NCBI GenBank assembly: GCA_934045075.1 | Contig: OW203736.1 | Location: 21,243,805-21,307,804, forward strand | DNA: 64,000 nucleotides | Source of the DNA: Yponomeuta sedellus | Taxonomy: Eukaryota; Arthropoda; Insecta; Lepidoptera; Yponomeutidae | Direction of reading: 5' to 3' | In this document: positions 9,636-19,659 of the stretch, piece by piece | Numbering within the stretch: the first letter of the stretch is position 1 | How the letters are laid out: the number at the start of each line of letters is the position of its first letter | Made by a program: the position numbers and the translations under genes | Notes under the pieces: model-generated | Told to the model about the DNA's origin: nothing | Database searches by the model: none | The model's input: the letters and a program-made list of their open reading frames with translations, nothing else

Positions 9636-9874
9636 TTAAAAACCTATTTAGAGGCTAAAAATTCCTCCCACGCCGGGATTCGAATCCGCGACCTCTGGCT
9701 AACCGTGCCAGCGCCGGATGGTGAGTCGCCCATTAGCTCATTTGGATAGCGCGCTGGCACATATAGCCAGAGGTCGCGGGTTCGAATCCCGGCATGGGAG
9801 GAATTTTTAGCCTCTAAATAGGTTTTTAAAATTGTCCTTAGCATAGGTTGGTGCATTAAAAATAAAAATAGTAT
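9636..9874 (+). mobile_element. FBt, compact fold-back copy with 11-bp target duplication
   Basis: The left arm (TTAAAAACCTATTTAGAGGC to GTGCCAGCGC) is the reverse complement of the right arm, which holds a tRNA-like region (box A TAGCTCATTTGG, box B GGTTCGAATCC) and GCCTCTAAATAGGTTTTTAA. The 3' tail GTGCATTAAAAATAAAAATA follows only on the right. Flanks are AATAAATGATT at 9625-9635 and 9875-9885, a perfect 11-bp duplication. Polarity is therefore 5' inverted arm, tRNA, tail 3'. Confidence 0.9.
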
Positions 9875-10299
9875 AATAAATGATTGATTGATTGATAACC
9901 CGGGCTGACGCAAGTGGGCCTAAAGCGCTATAGTGCTCCAAGGAGCCGCGCTTTCTCAAACAAGACCGGTACACAATAGCAAAAAAAAAGCAAAAATGTG
10001 ATCTAATGCAATGGTTACTGGTATTGAATTGTAACACTTATGTCATTTGCCGGCATTGTCCGTGCCTCATTGTTTGTTTGACATAGGTCTTTTGCCGATA
10101 AGTGGACTTCTTACTCGCGTCAATAGTCTGTGATTTTTTTTGCACGGACATTCACAAAATGAAATCAAGCTAAGCACCTGTAACACAAGTCATTTGGTTG
10201 AAAATTTATTATTATTATTTTACTATCATTATTATTATTAATAAATATATATATATAGGTATACATATATTATTTCAACGTAAAGAAACTACATTCTGT

Positions 10300-10668
10300 T
10301 ATAAAAACCTATTTAGAGGCTAGAATTCCACCCATGCCGGGACTCGAACCCGCGACCTCTGGCTAACACTATTCTCTGTATTACGTACAGGCTGGCTTAA
10401 GCAAATTGCATCACTTACAGCCCCGACTACCTACTTTGCAGTTAAGTTTTACATCGGAACGATATCACTGTACCCACATGATTATACTATTTTTATTTTT
10501 AATGCACTAACCCGTGCTAAGGACAAATTTAAAAACCTATTTAGAGGCTAAAAATTTCACCCATGCCGGGATTCGAACCCGCAACCTCTGGCTATCCGTG
10601 CCAGCGCTCTACCAATTGAGCCAATGGGCGACTCACGGCATCAGTGAAATTTCGAACCTCTTTGAAAA
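10300..10668 (-). mobile_element. FBt, two partial units
   Basis: An AAAACCTATTTAGAGGCTAG segment and tRNA complement are followed by the non-tRNA body (GCATCACTTACAGCCCCGAC, ACATCGGAACGATATCACTG). Then come a complete inverted tail (ATTTTTAATGCACTAACCCG) and a second minus-strand tRNA-like region ending near GAAATTTCGAACCTCTTTG. It shows the order body, tRNA, tail twice in the same strand sense, so this is a dimer-like or double insertion. Confidence 0.75.
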
Positions 10669-12060
10669 ATTAAATTTTAAAAAATAAATAAATATTTTAA
10701 TATTTTTTATTTTTTTATTATACACCTAACACATATTTTTAATTTTTTTTTTTAAATTTGAAATAATTGTTAGAGGTTTCATTACCAACTGGCTGAACCT
10801 TATTTTAATCCTGGCCGATCGCATCTCGACGTTTGGATTGACGTGATGTTTATATTGTTCTCTGTTTTTTCTGCTTGTGCTGAATAAATTCTTTTGTATA
10901 TTTTCCACTGAATACGTGTTTAAATCATTCCATAAAAATAATACTTAAGTTGAAATGAAGTCTTTTCAGTGTACCTTCGTATTAGAATGAAACATGATTG
11001 ATGACAGTTGGTCTCCTAGCCGCTGTAACTTGAGACTTAATTTAATACCATTTCCGGTCGACAAAGTCCTTCAGTTCAGCAGAAACATCTCTTTTCGCCG
11101 CTTTATGTATGGAACCGGGTTAAGTATTTCCTCTTCTTATATTACGGACGAGGTCTTTATAGGTCTTTCGCCGCGAAGTGAGCTCTAGAGCGCCAGTAGC
11201 GCCAGCGGAAAACAGGCGAATAATTAAAATAAATTGGACATTATATATCATTCAAGTTAAAAATAATGTTTCTATTTTAAAAGGTACACAAGTACATTTA
11301 GAATAGATGTGTGATGATAAGGACAGAGGCTCAGTACGATTGCTGTTTTACAGACTCTGCCTGAGTATGATAGCAAACCTTATGATGCCCTCACAAACCG
11401 AGAAATATAAGTATAGTCTTTAAAAAGTTTAGTGGTTAATGTCGCGTTGTAAGTAATAATTTCTAGATGTGTGAGCACCTACATTATGTCGTCTTATTTA
11501 TTATCTTGCATAGTAATACAAAAAAATTACATTGAAGTTTCAATTATAGACAAAGTGCGTTTCACGAAAGAAGTCCCTTGGATTTAGCAAATATAGTCTC
11601 TATTACATGGTAATAAGAATTTCTTGAAAAGAACTATAATGTCAAACGCACTCTAACAGTATTATTAAATCCGGAAAAGAAACAACCACCCGCGGAAATA
11701 AATAAAATTGTATGGTATGTAGTGCCGATTTTCGGCACAGATGGAGCTAAAGATGGTTTACTTTACTTTAAATGGTCCATTTGTTTCGGTACCTAAAAAA
11801 TGTAGACAATCTTGATACGTCTTTTAGTCAAAATACACACTTTTTAAATCAAAATTTTTATACTCCCAATTCAATCTGAAATTTAATGTAATTTCACGAA
11901 ATTCAATTAAAATGTAAAGATTTTTATTTAAAAACTGTCTTCCGTTAAAAAGACGTACCAAAATTGTTTACTTTTTTTAAAGAACCTTAACAAATGGATT
12001 ATAGTAACACTGAAGAGCTATTTAACTTTTGTTCACACATGCAGTGTACACGCTCGTAGG
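10669..12060. other. No recognisable gene
   Basis: AT-rich sequence with short frames lacking motifs. A CCTCACAAACCGAGAAA phrase at 11391 recurs at 17460, hinting at a decayed repeat. Nothing else can be supported. Confidence 0.45.
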
Positions 12061-12163
12061 TACAGTCGACAGCACGTCAATCTTCACATTTTAGTTGCAA
12101 AGTCGCCCGTAATACTACGGAGTACAGTGCATGGGTGTATACCATGATGTGCTGTCCACTGTA
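12061..12163. mobile_element. Short MITE, about 103 bp
   Basis: The termini TACAGTCGACAGCACGTCA and TGATGTGCTGTCCACTGTA are inverted repeats with two mismatches. An internal block, TTTAGTTGCAAAGTCGCCC, recurs near 40255 and, complemented, near 40640 and 63405, so this is a family. Target duplication not resolved. Confidence 0.6.
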
Positions 12164-12212
12164 CATATAACGTGCCGCTGTCTACTTATGAGGCAAGACG
12201 GCTTGAAGATTA

Positions 12213-12392
12213 CTAGCTGACCTAGCGAACTTCGTAGCCCCGAACAGTCGAATCTTTATTTTTCTTTCTCTCCGTAAGAACCATCCTCGTACTTCAAGGA
12301 ATATTCTAAAAAAAGAATTAGCAAAATCGGCTCAGCTGCTCTCGAGATTTGCGCTTACCAACACATTCGGCGATTCATTTTTATATTATAGA
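12213..12392 (-). mobile_element. HelD non-autonomous Helitron
   Basis: On the minus strand it begins TCTATAATATAA and ends GGTCAGCTAG, with T next to the end (ACTAG complement at 12212). CTAG|T is the typical Helitron 3' end. The interior matches copies at 39461, 39641 and 46904 (GCGCAAATCTCGAGAGCAGC, GTACGAGGATGGTTCTTACG). Confidence 0.75.
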
Positions 12393-12493
12393 TATTACAT
12401 CGATTTAACCCAAAAGAAGAACTCTTCATTCATGACAGCGTAGACATGTAGACATGTAGACAGCAATAAGTTAGAAGGCAAATGGTTGACCTC

Positions 12494-12600
12494 TCTCAAG
12501 TTTAGACCTCTCCCAAGACACGCCACTGAGCCCGATCTCCGGCTTTTCCCTTCCAGTCACTGCCCACCGCTTTGAGAATATCGTCGCTCGACATGGGAGT
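12494..12600 (-). pseudogene. RTE-type LINE ORF C-terminal fragment
   Basis: The minus-strand translation contains SDDILKAVGSDWKGKAGDRA then QWRVLGEV and a stop. The D-D-[IL]-x-K/R...W...AxDRAxWR pattern is the end of the single ORF in RTE-like non-LTR retrotransposons, and an analogous piece is at 58378-58560. It is far too short to function. Confidence 0.65.
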
Positions 12601-13039
12601 CGATTCTCGCCCATGCGAATTGAAAGCGTAGACGTAAAATCATAGTCTTAGACATTTGTCGCATAAAAATAAGATACGATAACGCGACAGAGTCATTAGA
12701 CTTTTATTTTCTCATTCGAATTCAATCCAGCATGGCTTTCAGAATACAGATTTTGGCTGTCGTTCGACTTTTTATGTAAGTCATAAGCTTTAAGAGTCGT
12801 ATACGAATTACTTGCTAATGAAGTGACAATTGGCTCCCAGGTCGAAGGGCGCCCTACGTAGCAGCGTACCTTTCGTAAAAAGATTTACACAGCTAAAGCC
12901 TCCGTCTATTTTTCTGCCCGTCGAGAGCTGTCCCATATAGCATTTAATGACCATAATTTGACCCTCTTCTTTTGGTGTTAAATAGGCTTTACTATGGCTT
13001 TACTTCAGATATAATTAAGGCAGAAGGAAGCCGTTGTAT

Positions 13040-13185
13040 CATGTTGGGTAGAACTCTGGCCTCGCCTTAGAGAGGTCGTGGGTTTGAATCCCGGCATGTA
13101 AGACCATACAACGGAGAAAATTGCCATGTAATGCGCAGTCATAAGTACATTCAGCTCCAAGTAATTGTACAAGGCATATTTCAGG
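13040..13185 (+). mobile_element. tRNA-headed SINE fragment
   Basis: Contains GTTGGGTAGAACTCTGGCC (box A region) and TCGTGGGTTTGAATCCCGGC (box B), then ATGTAATGCGCAGTCATAAG. It is degenerate and related to tSINE4. The region 13189-13536 beyond it has weak inverted ends (GGCCCTAAATTCTGTTAATG and complement) suggesting a decayed MITE. Confidence 0.5.
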
Positions 13186-13216
13186 GACGAATGAACCAGG
13201 CCCTAAATTCTGTTAA

Positions 13217-13273
13217 TGCATTGTAATAACGTTCGTACAATGACAATTGCACGAACGTTATTGTACCATAATG
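13217..13273. repeat. Short hairpin
   Basis: ATAACGTTCGT and ACGAACGTTAT face each other around 14 nt, with partly paired TGCATTGTA/TACCATAATGCA flanks. It lies inside the weak MITE-like interval 13189-13536. Function unknown. Confidence 0.5.
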
Positions 13274-13679
13274 CAATTAAGTGCAAGTTAGGGTAAGAAA
13301 ATGACAAAGATATTCATTGAAACAGTTTATTATTTTTCTGATTAAAATTTTCATTGTCACCTATGTGTTCGACCATCTATTGATAATAATTAAAACTTAT
13401 TAATTAACTTTTAAGTCTAAGCCTGCCCATATCAAACCTTCTAAGCGACTATGGTATAAAATATATGTCACGTGATGCGCCCATGAATCTGTCATTGTAG
13501 CGTAATGCACTAACAAAATTAAGGCCCTGGGGTTCCATTATGTAAGTATCCAATGTGTTGAGTGACGTTGATTTATACTTTTTTTTAAGCTACTCCAGCA
13601 GCTGTCAAATGTATATTATATTTTGACACTTTGGAGTCGTCTAAATGCCTAACTCGATAGAGTGGGATGTTACGTTATA

Positions 13680-14030
13680 CAGTCTATTTATCCTTACTTG
13701 TCCAATTTAGTAAACAAGATTCTAACCTCAAAATTGACATTTGATGCCAAAACTAGATATTCACTCGCAAGTTCATGAACTTCGTTTATAAAATTGGGAG
13801 TGTTCCTCAACTATCTACCGCATATTGCGAGGCGCGCGACTAGTGAAAAAAAAAGTGCCATTTCCATAAACCCGACATTGGCAGAATCCTAGGGGGTGCC
13901 ATAGAAAAAGCATTGAATTGAAATTGGGAGTGTTTTATCTAAACTAGTATTCCAGGCTACTTTGTTTATTGGAATATGGCAGTTTTCGAGCAAAAAGTCT
14001 ACTTTAACGGTAGAATCTTGTTTACTAAAC
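13680..14030. mobile_element. Tc1/mariner-type MITE, interrupted copy
   Basis: Starts after TA with CAGTCTATTTATCCTTACTT and matches 18019-18275 and 59011-59257. The right end is cut off at TTTACTAAACGCGG. A 116-bp foreign segment (13805-13920) is flanked by the 14-nt direct repeat AAATTGGGAGTGTT (13791-13804 and 13921-13934). Confidence 0.75.
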
Positions 14031-14059
14031 GCGGTTAAAAAAATATGTTGAGCACACTT

Positions 14060-14215
14060 TGTGCCGAAAGGGCTACTATAAACATAAAGGATTATTTGGA
14101 TATTTTTTCTCCACGATGATGTAGGTGTTGAAATGGACACCTAGTTTAAATTGTAACGTTCATTAGGCCGCAGTTTCTGCGCTACTTTGAATAAAAGCTT
14201 TCATTTTATTTAATT
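14060..14215 (+). mobile_element. LINE 3' UTR fragment (ACACCTAGTTT tail)
   Basis: GGACACCTAGTTTAAATTGT and CCGCAGTTTCTGCGCTACTT followed by TGAATAAAAGC recur at 45965-46110, and inverted at 37840 and 51511, where a CR1-like ORF end precedes them. 14216-14700 holds nothing recognisable. Confidence 0.65.
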
Positions 14216-14755
14216 TCTAAAATGGATAAATATACTGTAGAAGGGCTGACCGCAGAAAAAAATCGTGGCTTCAAAATTATGCAGAGAGGTTTAAAGCCAG
14301 AAATATAGCCACAATGATAGCCGGCTAACGATAGGAGATGGCAACAAACAACATTATACCAACGAGTTTGTTCAGCAAATACATCGAACTTTATCTGTTA
14401 TCTGTAACTTCGAGTAAAACTTCAACAGTGAGCCAAAATCCAATTTAAGCGAAGCAATCTCGCTAAATTATGCGGGGAATCAGGTCGAGTACCACCCACG
14501 GAATTGCTCGCATGCTAATGAATCTCTCCGGCGGTAATTACCCACGTAAGCGCTTTAAGCGCTCGCTGGGCGCCTTTATGAAACGGCCAAGGGTTTTTTA
14601 AATGCTTGGGAAGCGGTGTATGCTTCTACGGTGCTTTTTACCGGACTAGGCAAAGCCGAAACGTACGGTGAAAATTATAGTAATCAAAACTAATGTCCGA
14701 TGTTGATGATTGAGGTGTCATCATTCGATTCATTCATTCATTCGAATTTAAATGA

Positions 14756-14885
14756 AAGTAAGGCCACTGTCTTACAATCGTCCACCAACCCTGACCTGAC
14801 CCCCGTCGTGGAGTATGGCCTAACCTTCCTGCGATTCAGGAAGAGACCCGTGCCCCAGGAGTGGGGACTTACAAGGGTTGATATA
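14756..14885 (+). mobile_element. 5S-SINE 3' fragment
   Basis: Starts at AAAGTAAGGCCACTGTCTTA and ends GGGGACTTACAAGGGTTGAT. Only the 3' part of the family remains; GTCGTGGAGTATGGCCTAAC is intact. Confidence 0.8.
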
Positions 14886-15085
14886 GAAGTTTTGAAAGTA
14901 GGACTTGCGCCTTCGATCAATTAAAATTTTGCTCCCTATTATTAGTAATAATTTACGAATCTTGGTGCATATAATCATCATTACCTACTGATAACATAAT
15001 TCTGAGAAAAAATTACCATCAAACTATGAAATATATTTTTGATGGTTCATGTCAAACACCATTCGTGCAGTAAAGAATATCTCGT

Positions 15086-15152
15086 AGACTTTTAGTCCGG
15101 ATCTACTTACGGGTGTTGTTTTATCGGAAGAGTCCTGTTGGTCGGACATTGA
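15086..15152 (+). mobile_element. Fragment of the palindromic MITE at 27808
   Basis: GTAGACTTTTAGTCCGGATC, then TTACGGGTGTTG and ATCGGAAGAGTCC match one arm of 27808-28102. Only about 65 bp is present. Confidence 0.6.
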
Positions 15153-15205
15153 TTCATGCATTCATTCAGCACAACGCTGAGTCAGCTGCCTTTTGTGGCA
15201 ATTTA

Positions 15206-15411
15206 GTTTATTTAACATAACATAACATTTACATACAGGCACATACATTGCTTCTGGCCCCACACTGGATACCCTGTGTCGTGGGAACCAGAAACAACAT
15301 CACAAACATGTAAACATCCTAGACCTGGGTTTTTTTTGTTCCCAGCCGGGATTCAAACCCGGGACCTCTTGCATGGTAGGCAGACGCGCTACCGCTACGC
15401 CACAGAGGTCG
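15206..15411 (-). mobile_element. tSINE3, full-length
   Basis: The minus-strand head has box A GTGGCGTAGCGGTAGCGCG and box B GGTTTGAATCCC. It is followed by a run of A, then the body GGATGTTTACATGTTTGTG, GGTTCCCACGACACAGGG and AAGCAATGTATGTGCCTGT, ending in a TTATGTTATGTT repeat. Other copies are at 28965, 31098, 49916, 55787 and 60570. Confidence 0.85.
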
Positions 15412-15640
15412 TCTTTGTATATTTGGTTTATTTCTGTTGTGCTTATGTCGTGTTAATTGTCCGGTTTTTTGTTTCTCTTTTCTTTTCTTTCATTTAGGTA
15501 TTTATTGGGATACAGACAGGCAACTTAGGATCTAAATCTAAATACTACATTTAGAATGTAGGTAGTTTACTCATTAAGCTTAACAATGTAATAAAAAGGA
15601 AGAGCGAGGTATCTGTGACACAGGTTTCGTCTTAGTACAG

Positions 15641-15945
15641 AGTGCTTAGTGTGAGTTTTTTAACTACTCGATCGCGTTAACGTAAACTCATATTTCTATG
15701 GCATCGAGGAAGCGCCACCTAGCGACAAGTATGGAAATTAAAATTGCTGAGTGCGAGTTGTAATGGTTTACGTTGAGAAGTGAACACGTTTACCAGCCAA
15801 AACACGAATAAACGCGAGTGCGAGTTGTACTGTGACAGCGTTTTGCCAGTTCGAACGGTTAACTTACTCATATTCACTACTCAATGCTCGATTAACGCTG
15901 TAGTAAAGTTATTCGATTGGATCTGTCAAACTCGCACTAAGCACT
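15641..15945 (-). mobile_element. M305 MITE inserted in a LINE tail
   Basis: 305 bp. Termini AGTGCTTAGTGTGAG and CTCGCACTAAGCACT are inverted, flanked by a perfect 3-bp duplication CAG (15638-15640, 15946-15948). It is in opposite orientation to the copies at 30647 and 34667. The host sequence, joined across it, ends GCTTATTGAATAAAGATTTG plus ATT repeats (15970-16013), a LINE-type 3' end. It has no coding capacity. Confidence 0.9.
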
Positions 15946-16014
15946 CAGAGCCCCAATGACGTGTAAACTGTAACCGCTGCTTATTGAATAAAGATTTGAT
16001 TATTATTATTATTA

Positions 16015-16083
16015 GTGTTTGAGGTTGAGAATAGGTTGTAGGCTAATTAATATGGCATAAAGACGTTTGCGGGATCAGCTAGT
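16015..16083 (+). mobile_element. HelE Helitron 3' end
   Basis: TGAGAATAGGTTGTAGGCTA followed by GGGATCAGCTAGT. The same end is at 40731-40892 (AGAACAGGTTGTAGGGTAAT, GGTCAGCTAGT). Confidence 0.55.
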
Positions 16084-16205
16084 CACATCACACATCACAT
16101 CACGGGCTTCCTGCCGATCTAACCACATCGTCCGACCACCGGGCAGCCGGTCTACCCAACATCACAAAAAAAATGTACGGTAAATGTACAATATAGAATG
16201 TAAAA

Positions 16206-16550
16206 TGACATTTAATATTATAAAGGGGAAAGTTTGTGAGTGTGTATGTTTTAAAAACCTATTTAGAGGCTAAAAATTCAACCCATGCCGGGATCCGAAC
16301 CCGCGACCTCTGGCTATCCGTGCCAGCGCTCTTTCCAACTGAGCTATGGGCGACTCACCGGCATCAGTGAAATTTCGAACCTCTTTACACTATTCTCTGT
16401 ATTACGTAAAGGCAGGCCGTGTCCTTAGCACGGGTTAGTGCATTAAAAATAAAAATAGGATAATAGTGTGTATGTTTGTTACTTCTTCACGTCTGAACGG
16501 TTGGGGCGATTTTGTAGAATGGTGATGAAAAATCACACTTATCTCACACT
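16206..16550 (+). mobile_element. HelC copy carrying an FBt insertion
   Basis: The HelC 5' part (ATATTATAAAGGGGAAAGTT) is split by FBt at 16252-16464 and resumes with TTGTTACTTCTTCACGTCTG. The 3' hairpin is missing; a second HelC copy starts right after it. Confidence 0.75.
16252..16464 (+). mobile_element. FBt with 13-bp target duplication
   Basis: Flanked by AGTGTGTATGTTT at 16239-16251 and 16465-16477. The 5' end is TAAAAACCTATTTAGAGGC with an antisense tRNA-like region and an antisense body part (AATTTCGAACCTCTTTACAC). It then switches abruptly at 16418 to the sense tail GTCCTTAGCACGGGTTAGTG and ATTAAAAATAAAAATAGG. The inverted segment and the tail have opposite polarity, as expected for a self-primed cDNA with a truncated loop. 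Confidence 0.9.
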
Positions 16551-16551
16551 C

Positions 16552-17041
16552 ATATTATAAAGGGGAAAGTTTGTGAGTGTGTATGTTTGTTACTACTTCA
16601 CGTCTTAACGGTCGGAGCGATTCTAATAAAATTTGGTGTGGAGTTAGCTGACACCCTGGATTAACACATAGGCTATGTTTTAAAAACCTATTTAGAGGCT
16701 AAAAATTCCACCCATGCCGGGATTCGAACCCGGCAAAGTGATGCAATTTACTTCAGCCAGATGTCGCTGCCTGTACGTAATACAGAGACTAGTGTTAAGA
16801 GGTTCGAAATTTCACTGATGCCGGTGAGTCGCCCATTAGCTCAGTTGGAAAGAGCGCTGGCACGGATAGCCAGAGGTCGCGGGTTCGAATCCCGGAATTG
16901 GTGGAATTTTTAGCATCTAAATAGGTTTTTTAAAATGGTCCTTAGCACGGGTTAGTGCATTAAAAATAAAAATAGTATAACATAGGCTATGTTTTACTCT
17001 TATTCCCATGGGGAAATTGAAACCCGCGGGTAACACCTAGT
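16552..17041 (+). mobile_element. HelC copy carrying a second FBt insertion
   Basis: ATATTATAAAGGGGAAAGTT to GGCTATGTTTT (16552-16681) resumes at 16980 with ACATAGGCTATGTTTTACTC and ends CCCGCGGGTAACACCTAGT. The CTAG|T terminus is intact and the 3' hairpin is reduced to CCGCGG. Confidence 0.8.
16682..16979 (+). mobile_element. FBt fold-back with 16-bp target duplication
   Basis: Perfect direct repeat ACATAGGCTATGTTTT at 16666-16681 and 16980-16995. The left arm (AAAACCTATTTAGAGGCTAA to GGGATTCGAACCC) is antisense. The unpaired loop holds CAGCCAGATGTCGCTGCCTG and the pre-tRNA body. The right arm is a sense tRNA-like region (box A TAGCTCAGTTGG, box B GGTTCGAATCC) plus tail ATTAAAAATAAAAATAGTAT. 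Confidence 0.92.
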
Positions 17042-17605
17042 ATTACGAGTAAATAGACCTTCGGGTTATCCTTACAAATGAGAAGTGACACATTTGGGAA
17101 GATAATTACATGTTTTCCTCTCACGGGGGGATAAATCTCCCTACATGTTTATGCGTGTATGTCATTGACACAGTTTCTTTTTGTGACTTTTAAGCTTGTT
17201 TCTGAATGGAAGGGGATATTTAGATGATACTTAGGATAAATTTAGCTAGTGCTAAAACTTTTTATTTTTCTCTAACAACTAACATTATAGGGCGCCCAAT
17301 TCGTTTACGAGGTTAACATTAACAATATTTAACCACATTTTTAGAATAGATACTTACACTACAATTAAAAATAACAATCAGTAACACTAGTAGGAGTCGC
17401 TTTTTTCAATACTTATTATCTTGACGATACTTAGGATAAATTTCGCTAAAACATAGAAGACCTCACAAACCGAGAAAAGTATAGTTATTAAAGTAGTTTT
17501 AAATTATTATTTTAGTGAATCGAAACAAAAAGTACTGATTGTTAGACTGTGTAAACAAACGATTATTAACTAAGAGTGTCTGCAGTTAAACTGCGATACA
17601 GTTTC
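17042..17605. other. No gene; short direct repeat
   Basis: GATACTTAGGATAAATTT occurs at about 17230 and 17428, some 200 bp apart. CCTCACAAACCGAGAAA at 17460 recurs from 11391. No coding signal. Confidence 0.4.
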
Positions 17606-17609
17606 GATT

Positions 17610-17955
17610 CGATATCAACCCTTGTATGTCCCCACTGCTGGGGCACGGGTCTCTTCCTGCATCGCAGGAAGGTTAGGCAATATTCCACCACCGGGGCCAA
17701 GTCCGGGTCGGTGGAGGATTGTAAGACAGTGGCGGGCCTTACTGTCAGAAGTTAACAAGCCGCCCATAAGGCCTCTGACATGGCTTAACGACTGCCATTA
17801 TACGACAGCCGCAAGAACGTCTTAACGTGCCTTGCGAAGCACGGAAGCGCTCGGAAAAAATGCCACTAGCGGTAGTCACCCTGCACCTGAACGCGTCTGT
17901 TGTCTTAACTCAAGTGATTGATTTCAATAACTCGGTTCGACTAGGCCACGATGCA
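17610..17955 (-). mobile_element. 5S-SINE, long minus-strand copy
   Basis: Tail first on the plus strand (TATGTCCCCACTGCTGGGGC), then the body complement and a head remnant with AACTCAAGTGATTGATTTC and CGGTTCGACTAGGCCACG. The 5S-like box C is partly deleted (GTCACCCTGCACCTG). A 110-codon frame across its 5' end is a shadow. Confidence 0.8.
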
Positions 17956-18018
17956 GTTTGGCAGAAGGTTAATATGATGTCACTATACTTAAAAAAAAAA
18001 GAAATAAAAAAAAGTTTA

Positions 18019-18275
18019 CAGTCTATTTATTCTTACTTGTCCAATTTAGTAAACAAGATTCTACCCTTAAACTGTGACTTTTTAGTCCAAAACTGCCATA
18101 TTTCCTTAAATGAAGTAACCTGGAAGACTCTTTTAGATAACACGCTGCCTATTTTATAAAAATAGTTCATGATAGCTCATGAATTTGCGAGAAAATGTCT
18201 AGTTTAGGCATCTAATCTCAATTTTAGGGTTAGAATCTTGTTTACTAAATTGGACAAGTGAGAATAAGTAGACTG
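18019..18275. mobile_element. Tc1/mariner-type MITE
   Basis: 257 bp with termini CAGTCTATTTATTCTTACTT and the complement of CAGTCTACTTATTCTCACTT, extended inverted similarity of about 50 nt, and TA on both sides (18017-18018, 18276-18277). The short palindromic form without transposase is typical of mariner-derived MITEs. Confidence 0.85.
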
Positions 18276-18611
18276 TAGTTGTTAATGTGGCGTTACTGGT
18301 AAGAAAACTGTAGCTCTTGCTACTAGAACCATGTAAATCCACGCCTAACCAGGAACGTATCTACAGACGAATGGCAGACACAGAGTGTCTGTGTTTGAAG
18401 TGCGCTCAGCTTTTAGCCTAAGTGCCTTATTCAACACATCTTTCATTGCGAATAAGATAAACTGACGTTAACTTGTGTGCTTTTGGAGTGTTTGTTTGAT
18501 AAGATCTGTTAGGTTGGAATAGCTGAAATGATTCATAATGCCCATATGTTTCAGCAAGGATACGCAGAGGTGAGACGGGGAAAATATCATGTACTTACAA
18601 TACAATATGAC

Positions 18612-18835
18612 GGCCTCGGTGGCGCAGCGGTTTGGCACGCTGACTGTAAGACCGAAGGTCTCGGGTTCGATCCCCGGCCGGGTCAAACTAGGAAACGAAC
18701 TTTTCTAGTTTGTCTCGGGTCTTGGATGTTTATGTATTTATTGTATTTAATCTATCGTCGAGTAAGCACCTATAACACAAGTCCATGAATATTTATTATT
18801 ATTAATAGCACAGGGTACCAGTTTGGGACCACGAC
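18612..18835 (+). mobile_element. tSINE1, plus-strand copy
   Basis: GGCCTCGGTGGCGCAGCGGT (box A), CTGACTGTAAGACC in the anticodon arm, GGTTCGATCCCCGGCC (box B), then CTAGGAAACGAACTTTTCTA and an ATTTATTGTATTTAATC stretch. It ends with TATTATTATTAA and a piece reading GGGTACCAGTTTGGGACC that recurs at 59400. Confidence 0.85.
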
Positions 18836-18869
18836 AAGTGTTATATATTAAACGGGTCTAATAGCGATT

Positions 18870-19080
18870 AAGGTAAGAATATTCTTTATTGTACACTGGG
18901 AAAACAACAAATACAAAACAATTGTAAATATACATAGTACAATTGATTATTTTAGGTAAAACGTAAATACCTTATTTCCCGACGTTTCGGTAGCGTTACA
19001 GTTGCCGTGTCTCGGGAAGACTCGAGATTTGGCCCGTTTAATATATAACTATGTATGAGTATCGCGAATTATAAAGAAAT
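18870..19080 (-). mobile_element. LINE tail plus CGAAACGTCG repeat
   Basis: GAATATTCTTTATTGTACAC is the complement of a CR1-type polyadenylation end. 18955-19040 carries TAGGTAAAACGTAAATACCT and the complement of CGAAACGTCGGG, the core found at 8270-8362. Relationship between the two parts unclear. Confidence 0.5.
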
Positions 19081-19589
19081 ACTACAGGACAGGTGTCTTC
19101 TTCGTCCCGTCCCTTCAGTCCATTTTGTATGAAAATTATTGTCCTTTGTGGGCGCTGGTTAGGGAGCTGTCCGGAGCTGGTACCCCCGATCCTGAATGAT
19201 CCCGGCCTGGATCTCCATCACCACGCAAACCCACTGCGGATTGGTGATTGCAGGTACCAAAACAACTCAGATATTACAATTTCCTGGTGATATATATTTT
19301 TTCACAATTGGTGAGGCGTTACGCGGTGCCAGCAAGCCAATGGAATAAAAGTAGTAACTAGTTGTATAAGACGTCTTTTTCAAAAAGTGAACATCATACA
19401 TTTTAGGAACTGTGAAAACTATTTTTAGGACTTACTGTCTAGCATTTATAACAACCTAGGATCTTAGTCGATTTCCGGTAAAAATGGCCGTTGTTGGTGA
19501 AAAGTCTTAAACACTTGGACCCAGGCTCTTTTCAGTAAATCATGATCATGTAAATAGCTACTATATTAAGATTTAAGAAATCATGGTTG

Positions 19590-19640
19590 TAATATTTTTC
19601 TGGTTGTGCAATAAAATGTTCTCTATCTATCTATATTTAT
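19590..19640 (+). mobile_element. LINE 3' tail
   Basis: TTTCTGGTTGTGCAATAAAA followed by TGTTCTCTATCTATCTATA. An inverted copy of this tail is at 20893-20965 on the other side of the gap. 19090-19589 has no recognised gene, though CCCACTGCGGATTGG at 19230 is a LINE/SINE phrase found elsewhere in the window. Confidence 0.6.
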
Positions 19641-19659
19641 TAAGATTTATGATGCTCAC

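Noticed and set aside
9636..9874. FBt as a DNA transposon with tRNA in its TIRs
   Set aside because: Duplications vary from 10 to 16 bp, the two ends differ, and one end has an A-rich tail; this fits retroposition better.
17827..18159. 110-codon frame
   Set aside because: Spans a 5S-SINE head and a mariner MITE with no protein motif.
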